Positions 46,920 through 55,075 of a stretch of 64,000 nucleotides of DNA are shown here, one piece after another. The DNA is from Streptomyces peucetius (lineage in GTDB: Bacteria > Actinomycetota > Actinomycetes > Streptomycetales > Streptomycetaceae). Each line of letters begins with the position of its first letter. Within the stretch, counting starts at the first letter, position 1. A program made the position numbers and the translations under genes. The stretch spans positions 7,874,001 to 7,938,000 of the forward strand of contig NZ_CP107567.1 of assembly GCF_025854275.1 (NCBI RefSeq). Direction: 5' to 3'. The notes beneath the pieces were generated by a model that was not told where the DNA came from, did not search any database, and was given only the letters and a program-made list of their open reading frames with translations.

Positions 46920-47228
46920 TCACCTCACGCTTTCGTTGTCGTCCGGCAGGTCGTGGGCCCGGGCCCGGTCCACTTCGTGGACAGCGCTCCGCAGGTCGTT
47001 CCCGTGGAGGTTGTCGAGCGGGATGGTCCGGTGCACGGACGGGGCGCACTGGACGCAGTCGCAGTCGCGGTCCGCGTCCGCCCCGCCGGCGAAACGGAAC
47101 CACTCCCGGCCGTCGAGGAAGCCGCGCAGATGGCCCGGGGTTCTCCACTCGACGGCGACGGTGTGCCACTGCGACAGGTCCACGCCGCACCCCACGGCGA
47201 GGCGCCGCGCACGAAGCCTTCTGTTCAT
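46920..47228 (-). pseudogene. C-terminal remnant of a GH16-family glycoside hydrolase
   Basis: 102 codons. LSQWHTVAVEWRTPGHLRGF, DGREWFRFAGGAD and HRTIPLDNLHG match the C-terminal half of GH16 (laminarinase/kappa-carrageenase-like) catalytic domains, but the catalytic ExDxxE segment and secretion signal are absent. The final strand, normally EVDWVRVYDL, reads EVDRARAHDL, so it has begun to decay. The frame is still intact and ends 6 bp before the next gene, so it may survive only as a leader for that operon. Confidence 0.7.
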
Positions 47229-47724
47229 GACTCTCCTTCAGCTGTCGCGCATGTGCGCACGAGGGGCGGCCCGGAACCCTCCCCTCGTGGGGCTCGGACC
47301 GCTCCAGGGCCCGTCCTGGCCACGTCCCTGGCCATTCGACCGCCGCCCGCCGTTGTTCAGCAGGTCCCCTCCCGGCACCGAACAACCAGGCAGCGAGCAA
47401 CCGGCACCGGACAACCGGCACCGGACAACCGGCACCGGACAACCGGCACCGGACAACCGGCACCGGACAACCAGGCAGCGAGCAACCGGCACCGGACGAC
47501 CGGCACCGAACGGCCCGGCACCGGACGGCCCTGCGGCGTGAACCGGACGGCCCGGCCGGGAGGAAACGTGAAGATCGAGTGAACCGCCCTGCCCTGCCTG
47601 CCGATACACCGCAGGTTCGATTGCGGCCGCCGCCGCAACTGCCTACCGTGGGCGCACGGGTAGACGCGCTGGGTGAGTGCATGGCCCGGCGGCGGCCGGG
47701 GCGGACGAGGGGGAGGGCGGCCAC
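47229..47724. other. Divergent intergenic region with 14-bp repeats
   Basis: Lies between the leftward membrane/VWA genes and the rightward nSTAND gene, so it should hold both promoters. It has no gene of its own. It contains the tandem array at 47401-47470 with degenerate flanks. Confidence 0.7.
47401..47470. repeat. Five perfect 14-bp tandem repeats
   Basis: Unit CCGGCACCGGACAA, five exact copies, with degenerate copies from about 47371 to 47530 and a 15-bp companion (CCAGGCAGCGAGCAA) on both sides. Since 14 is not a multiple of three, it is not a coding repeat. It may be a regulatory array or replication-slippage minisatellite. Confidence 0.9.
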
Positions 47725-50700
47725 GTGTCGGGACAGCCGGGACCGGGACGCACCGAGGGCGAGCTGGATCCTGAGGCCGGACCGGTACCCCGGTTCGCCG
47801 CCGCACTGCGCGCGCTGCGCGAGTCGGCGGGCAGGCCCACGTACCGGACGATGGCCCAGCGGGCACGGTACGGGGTGACCACCCTGTCGCAGGCGGCGGC
47901 CGGGAAACAGCTGCCCACCCGCGCGGTGACCCTCGCCTACGTGAAGGCGTGCGGCGGCGACGTGATCGAGTGGGAGCGGCGCTGGCGCGAGGCGTCGGCC
48001 CAGGCGGCCGCCGAGGCCGCCGCCGACGAGACCTCCCGGCCGCCCTACCGCGGCCTGACCCGGTTCGAACCGGGCGACGCCGCACTGTTCTTCGGCCGCG
48101 ACCAGCTCGTGGAGCGGCTGACCGAACTGAACCGCAAGCACCGCTTCACCGCCGTCTTCGGCCCCTCCGGCAGCGGCAAGTCCTCCCTCCTACGCGCCGG
48201 CCTGATCCCCCTGCTGCGTACCCCGCCCGACGGCGCGGCGGGTCCGGACCGTGACGCCACTCCCGCGGCCGTGCGGATCCTCACCCCCGGTGCCGACCCG
48301 CTGCGCACGCACGCCGACCGGCTCGTCCCCGTACCCGGCACGGACGCCGACACCTGGCTGGTCGTCGACCAGTTCGAAGAGCTGTACACCCTCGGCGCCG
48401 ACCCGGCCGACCGGGACACCTTCATCGACCGCCTCGTCGCCGCCACCGACGCCGGCAGCCGGCTGCGCGTCGTCATCGCGGTGCGCGCCGACTTCCTCGG
48501 CCGCTGCGCCGAACACCCCGGCCTCACCGCCGCGTTGCACAACGCCACGCTGCTCGCCGGGCCGATGAGCCGCACCGAGCTGCGGGAGGCCATCGTCCGC
48601 CCGGCCGCCGCGGACGGCCTGATCGTCGAACGCTCCCTGACCGACCGCCTCCTGGACGAGGTCGAGGGCGCCCCGGGCGGACTGCCGCTGATGTCGCACG
48701 CCCTGCTGGAGACCTGGCGCCACCGCAGCGGCCGCACCCTGACCGAGACCGCGTACGAGGCGGCCGGCGGGCTGCACGGCGCCGTCGTTCGCACGGCCGA
48801 GCAGGTGTACGGCGAACTCACCGCGCCGCAGGCCGACCTGGCCCGCCGCATCCTGCTCCGCCTCGTCACCCCCGGCGACGGCACACCCGACACCCACCGC
48901 CCCACCGACCACGCCGAACTTGACGTGGGCAGCCCCGCCGACACCCGCGTGGTACTGGAACGCCTGGCCCGGGCCCGCCTCATCACCTTCGACGACGGCA
49001 CCGTCGACCTCGCCCACGAAGCCCTCATCACCGCCTGGCCCCGCCTGCGCGCATGGATCGACGCCGAACGCGACCGGCTGCGCGTCCACCGCTCGCTCTC
49101 CGAGGCCGCCCGCACATGGCAGGCACTCGGCCGGGAGAACGCCGCTCTCTACGCCGGCTCCCGCCTGCACGCCGCCCGCGACGCCTTCCCCCGGCACACC
49201 GCCCGCCCGCACACCACCGCACCCGAGGGCCACCCCAGCGACGAACTCACCGCGCTGGAACGGCAGTTCCTCACCGCCTCGCTCCGCCGCCGGCACCGCG
49301 CGCTGCGACTGCGCCGCACGATCGTGGCCGTCCTCGCCGCGCTCGCGCTGCTCGCCACCGGCACCGCCGTCGTCGCCCTCCAGGCGCGCGCCACCGCACA
49401 GGCCGAACGCGACGACGCCGTCTTCGGCCGCCTCACCGCCGAGGCCGACCGTGTCCGCGAGACCCACGCCGGGCTGGCCGCACGCCTCGACGTCGCCGCG
49501 CACCGCATGCGCTCCACCCCCGACCTGCAGACCCGGCTGGCCTCGGACGCCGGCCGGGTACTGGCCGCCCGGCTGCCCGGCCACGACGGTGTCGGCACCT
49601 CCGTGGCCTACGCGCCCGACGGCCGCACTCTCGCCAGCGGCGGCCACGACGGCACCGTCCGGCTGTGGGACACCGGCACGGACAGGCCACTGGGGCAGCC
49701 GCTGCGCCTGCGCACGGGACCGGTCGGCGCGGTCGCCTTCTCCCCGCCGGACACCGGCCTGCTCGCGGCCACCGGCAAAGGCGGCGCCATCCAGCTGTGG
49801 GACCTACGCGACCGGAAACGGCCCCGCACCACCGGCCGGCCGCTGGTGAGCCACGACCGGGAGAACATCGTCTGCGCCGACTTCGCCCCGGACGGCCGGA
49901 CGCTGGCCACCGCCGGCGACGACGGGACCGTACGGCTGTGGGACCTGAGCGACCCGGCCCGCCCCACGCCGCTCGGCGACCCCGCCGAGGCCGACGCGTC
50001 CGAGACGGGCAGCGTCCGCGCCGTCGCCTTCGCCCCGGACGGGAACACCCTGGCCACCGCCGGCTTCGACGGCACCGTACGGATGTGGCGGCTCGGCGAG
50101 AACGGCATCGCCCCCCTCGGCAGGCCACTGCGCCGGCACACCGCCGCCGTCTGGACGCTGGCCTTCTCCCCGGACGGCCGGACGCTGGCCACCGCCGGCT
50201 TCGACGAGACCGTACGGCTGTGGGACGCCTCCGACCCGGGCCGCCTCGAGCCGCTGGGCGAACCGCTCACCGAGCACACCGCGCCCGTCATGTCGGTCGC
50301 CTTCAGCCCCGACGGCGAGACGCTGGCGACCGCGGGCGAGGATGACTCGCCCCTGCTGTGGAACGTGGCCAACCCCGCATACCCGCAGCAGCTCGGGGAG
50401 CCGCTGACCGGCCACACCGAGTCCGTGTGGGAAGTGGCCTTCCACCCCGACGGCCGCACCCTCGCCAGCACCGGCGCCGACGGCAGCGTCCTCGTGTGGC
50501 ACCGGCCGCCGACCGTCCTCACCGACTTCACCAACCCGCTGACCGCCGTCGCCTTCAGCCCCGACGGCCGCCTGCTCGCCGCCGCCAGTACCACCGACGC
50601 GCTGATCCGCCTGTGGGACGTCGGCGAACCGGACCGCCCGCGCCGGATACCGCGCATCCTCACCGGTCATCAGGACGAGGTGCTGGCCGTCGCGTTCGCC

Positions 50701-51567
50701 CCGGACGGCCGCACGGTCGCCGGCAGCTCCAAGGACGGCACCGTCCGGCTGTGGGACGTCTCCGCGCCCGAACGTACCGTTCCGCTCGGCAAGCCGCTGC
50801 ACGCGCACGAAGGCGGCACCCTCGCCGTCGCGTTCGCCCCGGACGGCCGCACACTGGCCACCGGCGGACGCGACGACACCGTGCGCCTGTGGGACATACG
50901 CACGCCGGACCGCGTACGCCCGCTCGGCGCACCGCTGCGCGGCCACACGGACGCCGTCACCTCCGTGGCCTTCGCCCCGGACGGGAAGATGCTCGCCACC
51001 GGCAGCGAGGACGACACCGCACGCCTGTGGCACGTGGGCGACGGGACACGGCCACGCCCGGCAGGCCCTGCCCTGAGCGGGCACGACGAGAAGGTCAACG
51101 CGGTGGCCTTCGCCCCGGACGGGAAGACGCTGGCGACCGGCAGCGACGACCGCACGGTGCGGCTGTGGAACGTGGAACACCCCGAGCGCGTACGCCCGGT
51201 GGGCACGGAGCTGGCCGAGCACCGCGGAGCGGTCAGGTCCGTGGCCTTCGCCCCGGACGGGAAGACGCTGGCCACCGGCAGCGGCGACCACACGGTGCGC
51301 CTGTGGGACGTGACCGACCCGGCCCGTGCCGAGACGGCCGGCCACGAACTCACCGGCCACCTGGACACCGTCACCTCCGTCGCGTTCAGCCCGCGGGGCG
51401 ACACCCTCGCCTCCGCCGGCTACGACCTGACGACCCGGCTGTGGACCCTGGACAGCGACCGCGCGGCCGACTACGTCTGCGACCGCACCGGCGGCGTCCT
51501 CACCCGCACCGAATGGGAGGACCACCTGCCGCGACTCGGCTATGAGGAGGTGTGCGCGCCTCGTTGA
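47725..51567 (+). CDS. HTH-nSTAND NTPase-transmembrane-WD40 protein
   Basis: 1,280 residues from GTG at 47725, chosen because GGGGGAGGG lies six bases upstream; an earlier GTG at 47677 lacks one. Domains: an XRE-like helix-turn-helix (about 20-85: RTMAQRARYGVTTLSQAAAG), an nSTAND1-type P-loop NTPase with GPSGSGKSS at 146-154 and Walker B LVVDQFEELY near 212-221, a winged-helix region (to about 480), one membrane helix (about 533-555), a short helical stretch, then 14 WD40 repeats (about 620-1265), enough for two seven-bladed propellers. Such proteins are large signal-sensing switches of actinobacteria, and relatives are predicted or shown to act in conflict responses. The membrane helix would separate NTPase and propellers. 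Partners are probably the neighbouring VWA and protease genes (inference). Confidence 0.93.
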   Translation: MSGQPGPGRTEGELDPEAGPVPRFAAALRALRESAGRPTYRTMAQRARYGVTTLSQAAAGKQLPTRAVTLAYVKACGGDVIEWERRWREASAQAAAEAAADETSRPPYRGLTRFEPGDAALFFGRDQLVERLTELNRKHRFTAVFGPSGSGKSSLLRAGLIPLLRTPPDGAAGPDRDATPAAVRILTPGADPLRTHADRLVPVPGTDADTWLVVDQFEELYTLGADPADRDTFIDRLVAATDAGSRLRVVIAVRADFLGRCAEHPGLTAALHNATLLAGPMSRTELREAIVRPAAADGLIVERSLTDRLLDEVEGAPGGLPLMSHALLETWRHRSGRTLTETAYEAAGGLHGAVVRTAEQVYGELTAPQADLARRILLRLVTPGDGTPDTHRPTDHAELDVGSPADTRVVLERLARARLITFDDGTVDLAHEALITAWPRLRAWIDAERDRLRVHRSLSEAARTWQALGRENAALYAGSRLHAARDAFPRHTARPHTTAPEGHPSDELTALERQFLTASLRRRHRALRLRRTIVAVLAALALLATGTAVVALQARATAQAERDDAVFGRLTAEADRVRETHAGLAARLDVAAHRMRSTPDLQTRLASDAGRVLAARLPGHDGVGTSVAYAPDGRTLASGGHDGTVRLWDTGTDRPLGQPLRLRTGPVGAVAFSPPDTGLLAATGKGGAIQLWDLRDRKRPRTTGRPLVSHDRENIVCADFAPDGRTLATAGDDGTVRLWDLSDPARPTPLGDPAEADASETGSVRAVAFAPDGNTLATAGFDGTVRMWRLGENGIAPLGRPLRRHTAAVWTLAFSPDGRTLATAGFDETVRLWDASDPGRLEPLGEPLTEHTAPVMSVAFSPDGETLATAGEDDSPLLWNVANPAYPQQLGEPLTGHTESVWEVAFHPDGRTLASTGADGSVLVWHRPPTVLTDFTNPLTAVAFSPDGRLLAAASTTDALIRLWDVGEPDRPRRIPRILTGHQDEVLAVAFAPDGRTVAGSSKDGTVRLWDVSAPERTVPLGKPLHAHEGGTLAVAFAPDGRTLATGGRDDTVRLWDIRTPDRVRPLGAPLRGHTDAVTSVAFAPDGKMLATGSEDDTARLWHVGDGTRPRPAGPALSGHDEKVNAVAFAPDGKTLATGSDDRTVRLWNVEHPERVRPVGTELAEHRGAVRSVAFAPDGKTLATGSGDHTVRLWDVTDPARAETAGHELTGHLDTVTSVAFSPRGDTLASAGYDLTTRLWTLDSDRAADYVCDRTGGVLTRTEWEDHLPRLGYEEVCAPR

Positions 51568-51586
51568 GGGCCGCCGCCACCGGCGC

Positions 51587-52492
51587 TCACGGGATGCTGA
51601 ACCTCAGCACGGCGCCGTCCTTGTTGTGCGCCACGACGATCGCCTTCAGCTCGTCCCCGAACCCGGCCTCACCGCCCGCGCCACCGAGCTGCATCAGGGT
51701 GCCCGCCGTCCGGAAGGTGACGTGGTCGTCCGCCACCAGGACATGCACGTTCACCCCGTTCGCCGTGATGTCCGCCGTGGAGGTGACCAGGACCTCGCAC
51801 GCGCCGTCCGCACACGCGCGGGTGTTCTCGCCGTCCGCCGCCCCGGGCAGTGGCCCGGTGGAGCCGGGCGTGGGCGCAGCCGCCTCCTCCTCGGGCTGTC
51901 GGCCCGGCGCGCACTGCTCCGCACGCTCGTACGCGGCCGCGAGCCGCGGGTCCCGCTTCGTCAGCGCGAGCAGGTCCGGCTCCGGCTCGGTGAGCGACTG
52001 GACGAGCTTGTCGACGTCCGCGACACTGCCCTCGGCGTCGCCGAACGCCGCACCAGGGGACACCCCGTCGAGTTCGGTCACGACACGCGTCACCTTCTTC
52101 AGCCAGGCGTCGAGCAGCCGGTCGGCCGCCAGAACACCCGACAGGCCGAGGTCCGCCAGGTCGTTCTCCACGCCTTCCACCGCCGACGGTGTCCTGGAGA
52201 GGTAGCCGACGGCGCGGGCCTCGGCGAACAGATCGGTCTCGTCCGAGTCCCGGATCTCCTTCAGGTCCGCGGCGCTGTCCGTCCGCAGGTTCTCGAGCAC
52301 GGCTGTCGACTCGCACATGCCGCCGACCCATTTCACCAGGTCCTCAGACGGCCGTTCCGGTGTCGCCCCGGCCGGCTCCTTGCCCGATGCCTCGGCCCTC
52401 TCCTGCACCCCGCCCCCGCCCCCGCCCCCGCAGCCGCCGAGAACCACGACCAGCCCGGCGGCCACCACGGCGACGCTCGCCCTCTTGACCAT
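51587..52492 (-). CDS. Secreted lipoprotein, function unknown
   Basis: 301 residues, ATG at 52492 with GAGAGG upstream. A classic lipoprotein signal: basic start, hydrophobic core VAVVAAGLVVVL and lipobox LGGC (Cys near 22) followed by a run of seven glycines. The mature part is acidic and helical (residues 30-190), then a linker rich in Pro/Gly (EEEAAAPTPGSTGPLPG), then a compact C-terminal domain with two cysteines (CADGAC) and beta-type sequence (NVHVLVADDHVTF). No family recognised. It is convergent with the nSTAND gene, the stops 19 bp apart. Confidence 0.88.
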   Translation of the reverse strand: MVKRASVAVVAAGLVVVLGGCGGGGGGGVQERAEASGKEPAGATPERPSEDLVKWVGGMCESTAVLENLRTDSAADLKEIRDSDETDLFAEARAVGYLSRTPSAVEGVENDLADLGLSGVLAADRLLDAWLKKVTRVVTELDGVSPGAAFGDAEGSVADVDKLVQSLTEPEPDLLALTKRDPRLAAAYERAEQCAPGRQPEEEAAAPTPGSTGPLPGAADGENTRACADGACEVLVTSTADITANGVNVHVLVADDHVTFRTAGTLMQLGGAGGEAGFGDELKAIVVAHNKDGAVLRFSIP

Positions 52493-53113
52493 CCAACGAC
52501 CTCTCTTCGTGCCGCGACCCGTCTCCCGGGCCGGACGCCGGCACCGTGGGCCCAGTTCAGCGCGGCACGGATTGTTCGGACACCCGGTCCGCAGCCGTGA
52601 ACAACACCCGCCGGCTGACAGAACCCCCACCGGAACCCGGCGGCTCCCCGGGCCGGGACCAGAGCGCCGACACGGGGAGCCCAGGGACGTCATCAGCGAC
52701 CGCCTCGGCCGGTCAGCGGGTGCGACCCGACGCAACGACCCGGTCCCGAGCATCGAACACGCTGGTCCCGCAAGGACATTGCGCCTCGCTGCCCGCCTCG
52801 CCCTGCCTGCCTTCAGCACCGCCGACGCCGTGGAGCGACGTCCGCACCGGGCACCGCTGCGACACGTCGGCCCGACGTACAGCCGGGAGCCGGCCGAACG
52901 GTCGGCTGCCAGGCGATCGTGACGCCGGCCGACAGTCCGGCACGCGGCGCTCCGGTCGCGACGGGGCCAGGGACGGGGCCACGGACGGGCCCGGATGCAG
53001 GAATCCGCAGCCGCGAGGATAGTGGAGATATCGGGGACTGCGAGCGGATGCCCCCTGAGTTGCAGCCGCTGGAGTCCTCACCGGAAGGCGTGTTCTTCTC
53101 TGGAGACGCCGAG
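52493..53113. other. Divergent intergenic region, no gene seen
   Basis: Between the leftward lipoprotein gene and the rightward HAD-M28 gene. The plus frame is open from 52919, but the sequence before 53048 is Pro/Gly-rich and unlike a protein. It presumably holds promoters for both directions; none could be assigned. Confidence 0.5.
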
Positions 53114-55039
53114 ATGCCCGTACTGTTCTTCGACGTCGGTGCCACACTCGCGGACGTGAGCGTCGCAGCCGACGGCTCATTGACCCTTCAACCGCGCCCG
53201 CGCGTCGTCGAGGTTCTCGATTCCTTCGCGCAGGTACGCAAGGGCATCGTGTCGGACCCGGGTCCGACAACCACCGCGCGCGAGAACGCGGCGGCCGCGC
53301 TCGAAGCCGCGTTCGGCGGCCGCTTCGCGGACGAGGCACTGGTCCACTGGGGTGCCAAGGACAGCCGGGCGGTATTCGACGACGCCGTAACGAGCGCGGG
53401 GGCGGCAGCCGGCGACTGCGTGTTCGTGGGCGAGGATCCCGGCGAGCGCGCGTTCGCGCGCGAGGCGGGGATGCGCACCGCCGCCCACCCGGTCTTCACC
53501 CTCGCCGCGGTCGAGGGCCGTCCGGTCTACTGGGCGAGGATGGAGGCGCCGCAGGACCGGGCCCCGGCCGGGCCGGAGGCGGTCGCGGACCTCGACGAGG
53601 TCGTGCCGGTGCACGTGGCGTCCGACCGGCTCGTCCTCGCCATGGCCACCGCGCGGGGCGTGCGCGCCGTCGAGCAGAGCGGGTTCGCCGTCGACCTCCG
53701 CGGTCATGTGGAGGAGACGTCCGCCTTCCTCGTGCGTGACGACCGTCCGGTTTCCGTACCGGAGGCCTTCGCCCAAGCTTCGGCGTCGTCCAGGGCCACG
53801 GCCGAGACGGCCATGCGCGCGGCAGCGGCGTTCGCCTTCGTCTTGGCCGAACTCTCCGGATCGCGGCCGCCGGTCTCCTCGCTCGGTCCGGCGCCCGGCG
53901 GCGTCTACATAGCCGCCGCTGCCGGTCTCCCGGTCGAGAACGTGCACATCCCCGGCGCCCGGCCCGGGCACATCGAGCGTCTGCTTCCCGACCCCGCTCT
54001 TGTCTCCCGGCCCGGTCAGGCGCTCGCCGAACGGTTCGCCGCCGCCTTCGCCCCCGGGGCACCGTCCCAGGACACGGTCGACGCGGTGCGCGCGGCGGTG
54101 ACACCGTCGGCCGTGCGGGCCCATGTCGCCCGTATCTCCGGCGTCGATCCGCTCGTCGAGGACGGCCCGTTCACGGTGCGCAGCCGTGACGCGTCGAGCG
54201 CGGACAACGAGCGGGTCGTCGACGCGCTCGCCGGACGGCTTCACGCGCTGGGTCTGCAGGTCAGGCGGCACACGTTCACCTGGCGCGGGCACCGGCTCTC
54301 CAACGTGGAGGCCGAGCTGGCGGGCGGGGCCTCGGACGCCGTCGTCCTGGTCACCGCTCACCTGGACTCGACCGGGGCCGAGGGCGAGTTCTTCGACTCC
54401 GCGGGCCGCCCGCGCCCGTACGACCCGGCGGTCGATCCGGCACCGGGCGCGGACGACGACGGCAGCGGAACAGCGGCGGTCATGGCGACGGCGGAGTGCC
54501 TGAGTTCGCTGGTCGCCTCGGGCCGGACGCCGGCACGCGGCCTCCGCTTCGTGCTGTTCAACGCCGAGGAGCAGGGACTCGTCGGCAGCAAGGCCTACGC
54601 GCGGGCGGCCGCGGCGGCCGGGGACGACATCGCCGGCGTCCTGCAGATGGACATGATCGCGGGCTTCCGGGGCGGCACACGGACGATGGAGATCCACGCG
54701 GGCTCCCTCGTTCCCGGTCCGGTTGCGGGCGCCTCCGACACACTCGCCGACCTCGTCGCACAGGCCGGTGCCGCTGTCGCCCCCGACTTCACGGTCCAGC
54801 AGCTCACGGGCGCCGCCGATCCGGCCGTGGGCCGCAGCGACCACGCGAGCTTCCACGAACGCGGCTGGGCGGCCGTCGCCGTCTGCGAGAACTTCTTCGA
54901 CGACACCCGGCCGGCCACCGGCACCCGGCAGTACCACAGGCCGGGCGACACCCTTCTCGACAGCGACCACGACACGGACTACGCGGCCTCGATCGCCCGC
55001 ACGGTCGCGGTGGCCGCGCTGACCCTCGCGGGTCTTTGA
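53114..55039 (+). CDS. HAD-like domain fused to M28 family zinc peptidase
   Basis: 641 residues from ATG at 53114 (GGAG eight bases upstream; ATG at 53048 is an alternative). Residues 1-140 are HAD-like: LFFDVGATLAD, then the conserved serine in GIVSDPG, Lys in WGAKD and VGEDPGERAFAREAG. The second Asp of motif I is replaced by Gly, so phosphatase activity is unlikely. A middle region (to about 340) is unrecognised. The C-terminal 270 residues are an M28 aminopeptidase-type fold with zinc ligands in TAHLDS, ADDDGSG, NAEEQG, MDM and SDHASF. No signal peptide is visible although M28 enzymes are usually secreted. It is first of three closely spaced peptidase genes (36 bp to the next). Confidence 0.88.
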   Translation: MPVLFFDVGATLADVSVAADGSLTLQPRPRVVEVLDSFAQVRKGIVSDPGPTTTARENAAAALEAAFGGRFADEALVHWGAKDSRAVFDDAVTSAGAAAGDCVFVGEDPGERAFAREAGMRTAAHPVFTLAAVEGRPVYWARMEAPQDRAPAGPEAVADLDEVVPVHVASDRLVLAMATARGVRAVEQSGFAVDLRGHVEETSAFLVRDDRPVSVPEAFAQASASSRATAETAMRAAAAFAFVLAELSGSRPPVSSLGPAPGGVYIAAAAGLPVENVHIPGARPGHIERLLPDPALVSRPGQALAERFAAAFAPGAPSQDTVDAVRAAVTPSAVRAHVARISGVDPLVEDGPFTVRSRDASSADNERVVDALAGRLHALGLQVRRHTFTWRGHRLSNVEAELAGGASDAVVLVTAHLDSTGAEGEFFDSAGRPRPYDPAVDPAPGADDDGSGTAAVMATAECLSSLVASGRTPARGLRFVLFNAEEQGLVGSKAYARAAAAAGDDIAGVLQMDMIAGFRGGTRTMEIHAGSLVPGPVAGASDTLADLVAQAGAAVAPDFTVQQLTGAADPAVGRSDHASFHERGWAAVAVCENFFDDTRPATGTRQYHRPGDTLLDSDHDTDYAASIARTVAVAALTLAGL

Positions 55040-55075
55040 CGCTCTTTCGAACGCTCTGGACAGGGGAAACGCGCC

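Noticed and set aside
47401..47470. CRISPR array
   Set aside because: The units are 14 bp and directly adjacent, without spacers or cas genes.
46467..47582. Plus-strand frames across the membrane-protein genes
   Set aside because: They run through the 14-bp repeats and give Arg/Pro/Gly-rich products; the minus-strand genes show membrane helices and stop/start overlaps.
52919..53047. Upstream GTG start for the HAD-M28 gene
   Set aside because: The added sequence is Pro/Gly-rich, lacks a ribosome site and is not part of either domain.
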